Positions 10,573-18,595 of a DNA stretch of 64,000 nt are shown in pieces. The notes beneath the pieces were generated by a model, which was not told where the DNA came from, ran no database searches, and saw only the letters and a list, made by a program, of their open reading frames with translations. Source of the DNA: Nocardioides zeae (GTDB lineage Bacteria > Actinomycetota > Actinomycetes > Propionibacteriales > Nocardioidaceae); the NCBI RefSeq assembly GCF_030818655.1, contig NZ_JAUTAN010000001.1:744001-808000 (forward strand). The letters are read 5' to 3'. Within the stretch, counting starts at the first letter, position 1; each line of letters starts with the position of its first letter. A program made the translations under genes and the position numbers.

Positions 10573-11280
10573 ATGGCGAAGACGAGCGAGAAGGAGCCGG
10601 AGACCATCACCGCCGATTTCGCGCGGCGGTGGTGGAAGTCGCTGATGGCGAACACGGTCGCGCTGGTCGAGGACGCGGCTCTCCTCGCTTCCCACGACAG
10701 CCCTGGTCGGGCGCAGGCGCTGATCGTGCTCGCCATGGAGGAGCTCGCCAAGGCGCGTTGGCTGTACGAGGCCGCTGAATACGAGTGGACGGCACCGCTG
10801 GGCCTCTACGGTCTCGAGCCGCGGTCGGCGGGCGACGTGGTCGTGCCGGAGGGCTTGAGTTCGGCCAGGCGGCCCCACGCGGAGAAGCTGCAGGTGGCCG
10901 AGCAGTTCGCCTCGGGGCTCGCCGGCTTCTGGAGCCTCGACCGGCGGATGGAGTACTACGAGCGTCCCGACCTGGAGACGTTCACCGCGACCGCGAAACA
11001 GCGCAACCTCGACAAGCAGGCGGGCTTCTACGTGGACCGGGACGGCGAGAGCATCACCAGCCCCCTCGCCATCACCGCCGACGACATCGCGAACGCCATC
11101 CGGCGCACCGCGAAGGTGGTGCAGATGCACCTGATCGAGGATCACACCCGCCAGCAGGACGCCCCGGACGTCTCGATGATCGACTCCGCCGAAGACCTGC
11201 ACTGGGCGGTCATGCCGTACTCGGACCCCGAGCTGTTCGCAGACTTCGTCGCCAGGCACCCTCAGAGCGGAGACGAGTAG
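10573..11280 (+). CDS. AbiV-family abortive infection protein
   Basis: 235-residue protein with the HEPN-like AbiV helix containing ALIVLAMEELAKARWLYEA, the hallmark of the family, preceded by a helical segment with ALVEDAALL. AbiV proteins block phage multiplication in Lactococcus by interfering with late phage translation. The start was taken as the ATG at 10573: a GATACT hexamer at 10561-10566 lies 6 nt upstream, fitting a leaderless mRNA. It lies beside the hsd genes inside the repeat-flanked island, which supports a defence role. No RNase RxxxxH motif is obvious, so mechanism is uncertain. Confidence 0.75.
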   Translation: MAKTSEKEPETITADFARRWWKSLMANTVALVEDAALLASHDSPGRAQALIVLAMEELAKARWLYEAAEYEWTAPLGLYGLEPRSAGDVVVPEGLSSARRPHAEKLQVAEQFASGLAGFWSLDRRMEYYERPDLETFTATAKQRNLDKQAGFYVDRDGESITSPLAITADDIANAIRRTAKVVQMHLIEDHTRQQDAPDVSMIDSAEDLHWAVMPYSDPELFADFVARHPQSGDE

Positions 11281-11281
11281 G

Positions 11282-11298
11282 CCGACGCGCCGCGTCGG
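11282..11298 (+). terminator. short inverted repeat after the abiV-like gene
   Basis: CCGACGCG and CGCGTCGG form a perfect 8-bp inverted repeat immediately after the AbiV stop codon, with no following T-run. It could end the abiV transcript and separate it from the hsd operon. The remaining stretch to 11426 has a 13-bp palindrome, TGTGGTGACCACA (11391-11403), about 24 bp before hsdM, a possible operator. Confidence 0.4.
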
Positions 11299-11426
11299 AC
11301 AGCCAGGCTCCGTCAGCGCGATTCTGGTCGTATCCCGCGGCCCTCCGGTGGAAGCCCATGGCCTCTGAGAAACTGTCGAGGTCTCCTTCATGTGGTGACC
11401 ACAACGACCAAGGAAGTGCCCAACCT

Positions 11427-12942
11427 GTGACGATCACCCAGCCAGAGCTCGAGTCCCGGCTCAAGGCTGCCGCAAACGCGCTGCGCGGCCCTGTGGACCC
11501 GGCCGACTTCAAGACCTACGTCTTCCCCGTGCTCTTCTGGAAGTGGATCTCCGACACCTGGGTCTACGAGCACGACGAGGCACTCGACGAGCTGGGCGAC
11601 GACCTGGACGACGAGGTCGAGGCTGACTACCACCGGTTCGAGATGCCGGAGGGCACCTCGTGGTCCGAGGTCACTGGGAAGGTCAAGAACCTCGGGGCCG
11701 AGATCGCAAAGGCGTTCCAACGCATCGAGAAGGCCAACCCTCGCTCGCTCGCCGGCGTCTTCGGCGACGCATCTTGGGGCAACAAGGAGCGTCTGCCGGA
11801 GTCGGCGCTACTCGGGCTGATCGACGCCTTCAACGAGCTGTCGCTCGACCCGAGCACCGTGTCCCACGACCTGCTCGGTGCCGGGTACGAGTATCTGCTG
11901 AAGGACTTCGCCGACGAGTCCGGCAAGAAGGCAGGGGAGTTCTTCACACCCCGGTCGGTCGTCAACCTGCTCGTCGGGATCCTCCAGCCCGAGCCGGGGC
12001 GAGGCCGTGTATGACCCGACCTGCGGCTCGGGCGGGATGCTGGTCGCGACGATCAACCAGTTGCGGGAAGCCGGCAAGAACCACCGGTCCCTGCGGCTGT
12101 ACGGACAGGAGATCAACCTGACGACCGCGTCGATCGCTCGGATGAACCTCTTCCTGCACGAGATCGAGGATTTTGACATCAAGCGCGGAGACACTCTGCG
12201 CGCTCCGGCCTTCAAGGACACGAGGGGAGCGGTCCGCACCTTCGACGTGGTGATCGCCAATCCGCCGTTCTCGCTCTCGAACTGGGGCGCGGACCGCTGG
12301 CCCGCCGATCCGCGCGCGTTCTGCGGTGTGCCGCCGGCGAAGAACGGCGACTTCGCCTTCATCCAGCACATGATCTCGTCGATGAACCCGGGCACGGGCC
12401 GCGTCGGCGTGGTCATGCCCCACGGCGTCCTGTTCCGCGGGGGTGCCGAGGCACGGATCCGGCAGTGCCTCGTCGAGCAGGACAGCCTTGAGGCCGTCAT
12501 CGGGTTGCCGCCTAATCTCTTCTACTCGACCTCGATCCCGGCCTGCCTGCTGATCTTCCGCGATCAAAAATCGGCCGAGCGCAAAGACCACGTCCTCTTC
12601 ATCGACGGCTCCGCGAGGTTCATGAAAGCCACGAACCAGAACCAGATGACGGACAAGGACATCACAGTTCTGGTCGAGGCGTACCGATCCGGCGCGGACA
12701 CCGATGACCACGGAAGCGCGAACGTCCGCCTGGTGCCGTTCGATGAGATCAAGAGCAACGGTTTCGATCTCAATGTCGGGCGCTACATCAAAGTGGCAGC
12801 CGAGGAAACCGCCGACTTGGGCGCAGCGCTGGTGGCGTATGCGGACGCCCGAGAGCACCGCAAGGAAACGGAGGCCGCCATGTTCAGGCGACTCGCTGCA
12901 GCCGGCATCGATGTGAGTCTGTTCGAGGCGTCCGATGAGTGA
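11427..12942 (+). pseudogene. hsdM: type I restriction-modification methyltransferase subunit, frameshifted
   Basis: N6-adenine methyltransferase subunit of a type I system. The first part (from GTG 11427) has the HsdM N-terminal helical domain and ends ...GEFFTPRSVVNLLVGILQPEPG. The SAM-binding motif DPTCGSGGMLV and catalytic NPPF (VVIANPPF) are in a different frame from about 12001. Deleting one C at about 12000 restores PGEAVYDPTCGSGG, exactly the family consensus, giving about 504 residues. So a single-base insertion splits the gene; it could be a sequencing error or a real inactivation. The gene overlaps hsdS by 8 bp. Confidence 0.85.
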
Positions 12943-14140
12943 TTGGAAACGCCTTTCGCTGGGGGAGGTAGTCGCACTCGACGTCGAAGCTGTTCCGGTA
13001 GAGGCGAGCGCCTCGTACGACCTCGTTGGCGTGCTGAACCGTGGCCGCGGTCTATTTGGGCGGCAGCCTATCCGCGGATACGAGACGTCGTACAAGACAC
13101 TCAATCGGATCCGCCCAGATCAGATCGTCTATAGCCGTCTCAAGGCATTCGAGGGCGCTGTCACGGTCGCGCCTCGCGATCTTGGGAACGTCTACGCGTC
13201 GCAGGAGTTCCCGACGTTCACCTGTGCTGAACAGCTACTCCCCGCCTATTTCGCTCTCATCACGACCACGAGGGAGTTGTGGGACGCGCTGCAGCACTTG
13301 TCAACCGGTATGGGCGGAAGACGAGAGCGGGTCAAACCGGCAGATTTTCTGACACTCGAGATCGTCCTCCCCTCAATTCCAGAGCAACGCCGCGTGATCG
13401 ACCTCATGGCCAGCGTCGATGCTCAGATCGAGGCGCTCGGGCAGGAGGTGAGGCGGGCCTGGAGAACATGGCAGGGGGCTGTTGCAGTCCTCGACGAGTC
13501 AGACGATCAGCTTCTCCTGTCGGAAGGTCTCCGAGCTATTGAAGCCGGCAAGAGTCCCAAGGGACAAGAGCGAGTTCCACGGTCCGACGAGCGAGCGGTG
13601 CTCAAGATCAGTGCAGTGGGCCGTGCGCGGTTCATCCCGACCGAGGTGAAAACCGTCGACCCGACCGTTGCGCTTCCCGAAGCCACGAAGGTCAACTCTG
13701 GGGATGTTCTGCTTGTCCGATGCAACGCAGTGCTCGACCGCGTCGGCACGGTCTGCTTGGTGAATGACGTGCCCGGAAACCTGTACTTGTGTGACAAGAC
13801 TCTGCGACTCGTGCCGGACGAGCAAGTTCTACTTCCCAATTACTTGGTGCATGCGATGGCCGCCCCAAGTGTCCGCGAGCAGATCGCCAAGCGCACCGCT
13901 GGCTCCGACATGCGGAACATTGGGCAGGCGGCGCTTCGGCAACTGACTATTCCTGCGCCCAGCATCGGCCAACAGGCGGTTATTGGCAAAGCCTTGGACG
14001 GCCTGGTCGCTGAAGCCCTGGCGGTCGAGTCAGAACTCGCCAGTCTGCGCGCCTGCAGATCTGCCCTCTTGACGTCGCTGCTCCAGCAGGAACTTGAGAT
14101 TCCCCAGTCCTACGACCGGCTCCTCGAGGAGGTGTCGTGA
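12935..14140 (+). CDS. hsdS: type I restriction-modification specificity subunit
   Basis: 401-residue S subunit with two target-recognition domains, each followed by a helical spacer. TRD1 is about 1-150, ending IVLPSIPEQRRVIDLM, then helix DAQIEALGQEVRRAW. TRD2 is about 190-355, ending LTIPAPSIGQQAVIGKALDGL, then the second helix. The paired xIPxPSxxxQ motifs are typical. It determines the bipartite DNA target of the HsdM/HsdR complex. Translationally coupled to hsdM (8-bp overlap). Base composition is visibly less GC-rich than the flanks. Confidence 0.93.
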   Translation: MSDWKRLSLGEVVALDVEAVPVEASASYDLVGVLNRGRGLFGRQPIRGYETSYKTLNRIRPDQIVYSRLKAFEGAVTVAPRDLGNVYASQEFPTFTCAEQLLPAYFALITTTRELWDALQHLSTGMGGRRERVKPADFLTLEIVLPSIPEQRRVIDLMASVDAQIEALGQEVRRAWRTWQGAVAVLDESDDQLLLSEGLRAIEAGKSPKGQERVPRSDERAVLKISAVGRARFIPTEVKTVDPTVALPEATKVNSGDVLLVRCNAVLDRVGTVCLVNDVPGNLYLCDKTLRLVPDEQVLLPNYLVHAMAAPSVREQIAKRTAGSDMRNIGQAALRQLTIPAPSIGQQAVIGKALDGLVAEALAVESELASLRACRSALLTSLLQQELEIPQSYDRLLEEVS

Positions 14141-14141
14141 C

Positions 14142-17100
14142 ATGGGCTGGAACGAGGCGAGCACGATCCAGAAGTCGCTGATCGAGTGGGCGGAGGAAGC
14201 GGGCTGGGAGCACGTCCAGGGCATCGACCTGCCACGGGATGAGCACGACGTGGAGATCGAACGCTGGGCACGCGACGCGCTGCTCGCGCTGAACCCGGAC
14301 CTCATCGATGATCCGGAGTCGGTGGATCTCGTCCTCCACGAGATCAACCAGGCGATCCTCGACGCGCACAACGGACTCGTAGTTGCCAACGAGTTGCTGA
14401 CAGTGATGCTGCGCGGTGATCACTCGTTCCCGACGATCGCCGGCAAGCACGTGCCGCGCCGGCTCATCGACTTCGACAATCCGGGCAACAACCGATTCAT
14501 AGTGGCCGACGAGGTCACGATTGCCGGTGCAGTGAAGCCGCGCAGGTTCGACCTCGTCTACTACGTCAACGGATTCCCCGTCGTCGTCGCCGAGACGAAG
14601 ACGCCGGTGAAACACCAGGTGTCGTGGGTCAACGCTGCCCGAGACATCTATGGAACGTACGAGGAGGAGTATCCGAACTTCTTCGCCACCAACGTCTTCA
14701 ACGTCGCCACGGAGGGGCTGGAGTTCCGGATGGCCCCGATCAGGGCGTACCCCGACCCCGACTCTGAGATCTGGGCCCCGTGGGGCTCCACCGAGGACAA
14801 CCCGCGGAAGGTCACCGGTCCGGCCCGTGTCGAGCGGGCTGCCCGCCTGCTCCTTCGGCCGCAGACCGTGCTGGCGATCCTCAAAGACCTGGCGATGTAT
14901 CGGCACGCACGGGACGCCTCCGAGACCGACGTGAAGTTCCTGCCCCGGTATCCGCAGTTCGAGGCGGCGCTCGCGATCCACGCGAAGGTCCTCGCCGACG
15001 GCCCGGGCGGCCTGATCTGGCACCACCAGGGCTCCGGCAAGACGGAGCTCATGGCCTTCGCCGCCGCGCGCCTGCTGCGCGACGACGCGGTGATCGACTT
15101 GTACGGCGGAGCGCCGACGGTGATCGTGGTCGCCGACCGCAAGGACCTCGTGCGGCAGACCGCCGAGATGTTCGAGACCGCCGGCATGCCTCGCATGTCG
15201 GTGCCGGCCAACAAGCGTGACCTGCACCGGACGCTGCGCCGCGACGACCCCGGCGTCGTCATCACGACCGTGCACAAGTTCGCCGAGGCCGGGCACCTCA
15301 ACGACCGGTCGAACATCATCGTCCTCGTCGACGAGGCCCACCGCTCCCAGGAGGGCAGCTTCGGCAAGGCGTGGCGGAAGGCGGTGCCCAACGCCAAGTT
15401 CTTCGGCGCGACCGGCACCGCGATCGAGGACAAGGACCGCTCGACCTTCAAGCTCTTCGGCGATCCCGCCGATCCCGACTTCGTCATGTCGCGCTACACG
15501 CCCGAGCAGTCGATCGCAGACGGCTTCACCAAGCCGGTCATTGTCGAGGGACGGTCCGTCGGGTTCGATCTCGACAAGGAGGAGCTCGACGAGGCGTTCG
15601 ACCAGCTCGCCGAGGACGAGAAGCTCGAGGAGGAGGAGAAGGTCTTCCTCTCGGGGAAGGCCTCTCACATCGAGACCATCCTCTCCAACCCCGAGCGCGT
15701 CGCCGCCGTCTGCGCGGACATCGTCGACCACTTCCTCGCCTACGTCGCGCCGCTGGGCCAGAAGGCACAAGTGGTCGCGTACAACCAGCGCCTCGTGGTC
15801 GCCTACGCCGACGCGATCCGGGCGGAGCTGGAGCGCCGAGGCGCGATGATGCCGGACGGCACTGCTCGCGAGGTCGGTGTCGTCATGCACGTGGCCGACT
15901 CCAAGGACACTCCGAAGGAGCTCCTGCAGCACCTGCTCACACCCGAGCAGGAGGAAGCCCTGAAGCGGCGATTCAAGAAAGTCGACGACCCGATGTCCTT
16001 CGTCGTCGTCACGGCGAAGTGGATGACCGGCTTCAACGCGCCGATCGAGGGCGTTCTGTACCTCGACAAGCCGGCCAAGGGCGCGAACCTGTTCCAGACG
16101 ATCACCCGGCCGAACCGCCCATGGAAGAACCCCATCACCGGCCAGCGCAAGGACTACGGCCGAGTCGTCGACTACATCGGCCTGGCGAAGGCCATCGGCG
16201 AAGCGATCGCCGGGCCGAAGACCCGGAATGACGAGGAATCAGAGCTCAACATCACCGATGCCTCCCAGCTGGCAGGGAAGTTCGTCGCCGACCTCACCCG
16301 GCTCATGGCGCTCTTCGACGGCGTCGACACGGCCGACTCCTCGTTCGAGGCACTGGCCGAGGCGCACGAGCGGGTCGTCGAGGGCAGCCAGCAGCGAACC
16401 GCGTTCATCGAGACCTATGTCGCTCTGCAGACGGTCTGGGAGTTCCTCGACCCGCATCCGATGCTCTCGCCGTTCAAGCAGCAGTACTTCTGGCTGGCGA
16501 AGGTCTACGAGTCGATCCGTCCCAAGGACGTGTCGAAGGCGTTCCTGTGGGAGCGCCTCGGCGCGAAGACCACCGAGCTGATCCACGGGCACATGGCCGC
16601 GGTCCGCGTGCGCTCCATCGCCTCGAAGACCGTCACCCTCGACGCGGCAGGCCTCGAGCTGGTCAAGCGGATCGCCGAGCAGCTCAGGCTCCCGGACAGA
16701 GAGACACCCGAGACGAAGCCGGGCGATGTCTACCAGGAAGTGCTCGACTCGATCGAGACCCGCCTCAGACGACGGCTCGCCGAGACCGAGAGCCCGGTGT
16801 ACCAGTCCCTGGCGGAGCGAATCGAGAAGCTCCGCAACAAGGCGATCGAGAACGTCGAAGACTCGCTCGCCTTCCTGGAAGAAGCCCTGAAGATCGCCCA
16901 GGACGTCGTCGCCGCCGACCGTGCGGCCGAGGCTCGCGACGAATCAACCCTGGAGCGGCTGTCGAACTCAAAGCGTGGGGCACTTTCGCAGATCGTCGAA
17001 GAGAACACGCCACCGGGCCTGCACAAGATCGTGCCTGACATCGTCGAGCGCATTGACGTCATCGTCATTGCGGTAGCGTACACAGGCTGGACACAGAGTG

Positions 17101-17216
17101 ACGCTGGCGATAAGCGTGTTCGACGGGAGCTTCGCGCAACTCTGAAAGAATACGGTCTGCCGATAAAAGGCGCCCTATTTGACCAGACCTACGAGTACGT
17201 GAGGGAGAACTACTGA
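14142..17216 (+). CDS. hsdR: type I restriction endonuclease subunit R
   Basis: 1024-residue motor/nuclease subunit. The N-terminal PD-(D/E)xK nuclease has Asp in RRFDLVYYVNG and Glu-x-Lys in VVAETKT. The SF2 translocase follows with Walker A QGSGKT, DEAH box VLVDEAHRS and motif III GATGTAI, then a C-terminal helical domain. The start ATG at 14142 follows the hsdS stop by one base. An intact R subunit beside a frameshifted hsdM would be dangerous or inactive, since HsdR acts only in complex with HsdM2-HsdS; this favours either a sequence error or a silenced system. Confidence 0.95.
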   Translation: MGWNEASTIQKSLIEWAEEAGWEHVQGIDLPRDEHDVEIERWARDALLALNPDLIDDPESVDLVLHEINQAILDAHNGLVVANELLTVMLRGDHSFPTIAGKHVPRRLIDFDNPGNNRFIVADEVTIAGAVKPRRFDLVYYVNGFPVVVAETKTPVKHQVSWVNAARDIYGTYEEEYPNFFATNVFNVATEGLEFRMAPIRAYPDPDSEIWAPWGSTEDNPRKVTGPARVERAARLLLRPQTVLAILKDLAMYRHARDASETDVKFLPRYPQFEAALAIHAKVLADGPGGLIWHHQGSGKTELMAFAAARLLRDDAVIDLYGGAPTVIVVADRKDLVRQTAEMFETAGMPRMSVPANKRDLHRTLRRDDPGVVITTVHKFAEAGHLNDRSNIIVLVDEAHRSQEGSFGKAWRKAVPNAKFFGATGTAIEDKDRSTFKLFGDPADPDFVMSRYTPEQSIADGFTKPVIVEGRSVGFDLDKEELDEAFDQLAEDEKLEEEEKVFLSGKASHIETILSNPERVAAVCADIVDHFLAYVAPLGQKAQVVAYNQRLVVAYADAIRAELERRGAMMPDGTAREVGVVMHVADSKDTPKELLQHLLTPEQEEALKRRFKKVDDPMSFVVVTAKWMTGFNAPIEGVLYLDKPAKGANLFQTITRPNRPWKNPITGQRKDYGRVVDYIGLAKAIGEAIAGPKTRNDEESELNITDASQLAGKFVADLTRLMALFDGVDTADSSFEALAEAHERVVEGSQQRTAFIETYVALQTVWEFLDPHPMLSPFKQQYFWLAKVYESIRPKDVSKAFLWERLGAKTTELIHGHMAAVRVRSIASKTVTLDAAGLELVKRIAEQLRLPDRETPETKPGDVYQEVLDSIETRLRRRLAETESPVYQSLAERIEKLRNKAIENVEDSLAFLEEALKIAQDVVAADRAAEARDESTLERLSNSKRGALSQIVEENTPPGLHKIVPDIVERIDVIVIAVAYTGWTQSDAGDKRVRRELRATLKEYGLPIKGALFDQTYEYVRENY

Positions 17217-17421
17217 GGCGTGGTCGGTGCGCGTTGGATTGTGCGGCGCTGTCGATTCGGGAGGTCGTCGGCTGCATTTTCTTTGCCGGAAACTACCGGT
17301 CTCGCCGAGCGGAGGTAAATTAGATTGGCGTGGATGTAAGCTGCTTTCGGTTGCGCCGATCGGACGTGACTAATGCTGCGCACACCATGCGCTCGGCCCG
17401 TTTGCAGTCCCCACCGCGCCG
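17217..17421. other. AT-richer intergenic right end of the island
   Basis: No gene is visible between hsdR and the right copy of the comEA repeat. The stretch is noticeably richer in A and T than the backbone (for example around 17276-17340) and ends where the 147-bp repeat begins. No integrase, transposase, tRNA or clear terminator hairpin is seen here. Confidence 0.6.
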
Positions 17422-17568
17422 GTCCGGCCGGGTTGTCCCCAGGCCGGCTCGTCGGCCGGAGGGACAGCGCCGTTCCTTCCTAGCGTGGCGGTCATGCCTG
17501 CTCGACCGCTGCCCGCCGACGACGCGCCCCCTATCGACCTCGTCCGTGCCCGTCTCGCCCGCATCGCG
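17422..17568 (+). repeat. right copy of the 147-bp comEA direct repeat
   Basis: Gapless match to 10316-10462 covering the promoter region, TAGCGT element (17481-17486), ATG (17494) and first 25 codons of intact comEA. Most differences cluster at about 17450-17470, upstream of the promoter; the coding part is better conserved. It defines the right boundary of the defence island. Confidence 0.9.
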
Positions 17569-18594
17569 GAGGAGTCCGGGCTCTCCGGGCTCCCGGGGCT
17601 GACGGGCGTCTCCCCGGCCGACGACCACACCCGCGTGCGGGCGGAGCGGTGGCGCGCGGAGGTGCTCGCCCGCGCGGGAGACACCGCTGCGCCGGAGGAT
17701 CCGGGCGACGTGCTCCCCGTGCCGGGCCGCCACGCCGCCCGGGCTGCTCGCCCGGGCGTCCTCGGCCGCGTGCGGGGGCAGCTGCCGGCCCCCGCCCTCG
17801 CCCTGCTCGACCGAGCACCGGTCGGCCCCTCCTCCGCCCAACCGTCCGAGCAGCCGTACGCCGCGGGGCCGACCCTCACCGCGACGGGAGGCGGTGACGG
17901 ACCGGGGCGGGGCCGGCGGGTCGCGGTCGGGCCGCCCCAGGTCGCCGTCCTCGCGGTGCTCGTGGCGCTGGCGCTGGCCGTGACGTGCTGGTGGGTGCTG
18001 GCCGGTCGGGCGGAGGAGCAGGTCGTGGAGCCGCTGGCGGTGGCCACGTCGGCGGCCGGGACGCCGCTGGCGACGCCACCGTCCGATCCCGCGGCGGGGA
18101 CCGCGGGGGAGCCGGAGAGCGGTGCGGACGCAACGGCCGCCTCCACGGGCGAGGTCGTCGTGCACGTGGCGGGGCGGGTCGTGCGCCCCGGCATCGTGGT
18201 GCTGCCGGGCGGCTCGCGGGTGGCCGACGCGGTCGAGGCGGCGGGTGGGTTGGTCCCCGACACCGACCTCACCGGGCTGAACCTCGCGCGGGTGCTCGTC
18301 GACGGCGAGCAGGTGCTCGTCGGTCTCGACCCGTCGGAGGGCGCTCCCGCTGCGCCCGGCGCCGCTGCCCCCGGCGGGACCGGCGCTGGGACGTCGGCCG
18401 GGGGTCTCGTCGACCTCAACACCGCCGACCTGGCGGCGCTCGACCTGCTGCCCGGCGTCGGACCCGTCACCGCGCAGGCGATCATCAACTGGCGTGAGGA
18501 GAACGGCGGCTTCAGCCACGTCGACGAGCTGCTCGAGGTGAAGGGCATCGGCGAGGCCACGTTGGCCGAGCTGGCCCCGCTCGTGACGGTCTGA
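17494..18594 (+). CDS. comEA: competence protein ComEA (DNA receptor)
   Basis: 366-residue membrane-anchored DNA-binding protein for DNA uptake. A long cytoplasmic, proline- and arginine-rich N-terminus (to about 150) precedes a transmembrane segment (VAVLAVLVALALAVTCWWVL), a linker, an SLBB domain (VHVAGRVVRPGIVVLPGGSRV) and a C-terminal double helix-hairpin-helix (DLLPGVGPVTAQAI, VKGIGEATLAEL) that binds DNA backbone. The ATG at 17494 has TAGCGT 7 nt upstream, suggesting a leaderless transcript. Just upstream lies the defence island, but the promoter copy appears intact. comEC follows after one base. Confidence 0.93.
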   Translation: MPARPLPADDAPPIDLVRARLARIAEESGLSGLPGLTGVSPADDHTRVRAERWRAEVLARAGDTAAPEDPGDVLPVPGRHAARAARPGVLGRVRGQLPAPALALLDRAPVGPSSAQPSEQPYAAGPTLTATGGGDGPGRGRRVAVGPPQVAVLAVLVALALAVTCWWVLAGRAEEQVVEPLAVATSAAGTPLATPPSDPAAGTAGEPESGADATAASTGEVVVHVAGRVVRPGIVVLPGGSRVADAVEAAGGLVPDTDLTGLNLARVLVDGEQVLVGLDPSEGAPAAPGAAAPGGTGAGTSAGGLVDLNTADLAALDLLPGVGPVTAQAIINWREENGGFSHVDELLEVKGIGEATLAELAPLVTV

Positions 18595-18595
18595 G

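Noticed and set aside
13980..15932. 650-codon minus-strand frame opposite hsdR
   Set aside because: Antisense shadow; hsdR on the plus strand has all expected motifs.
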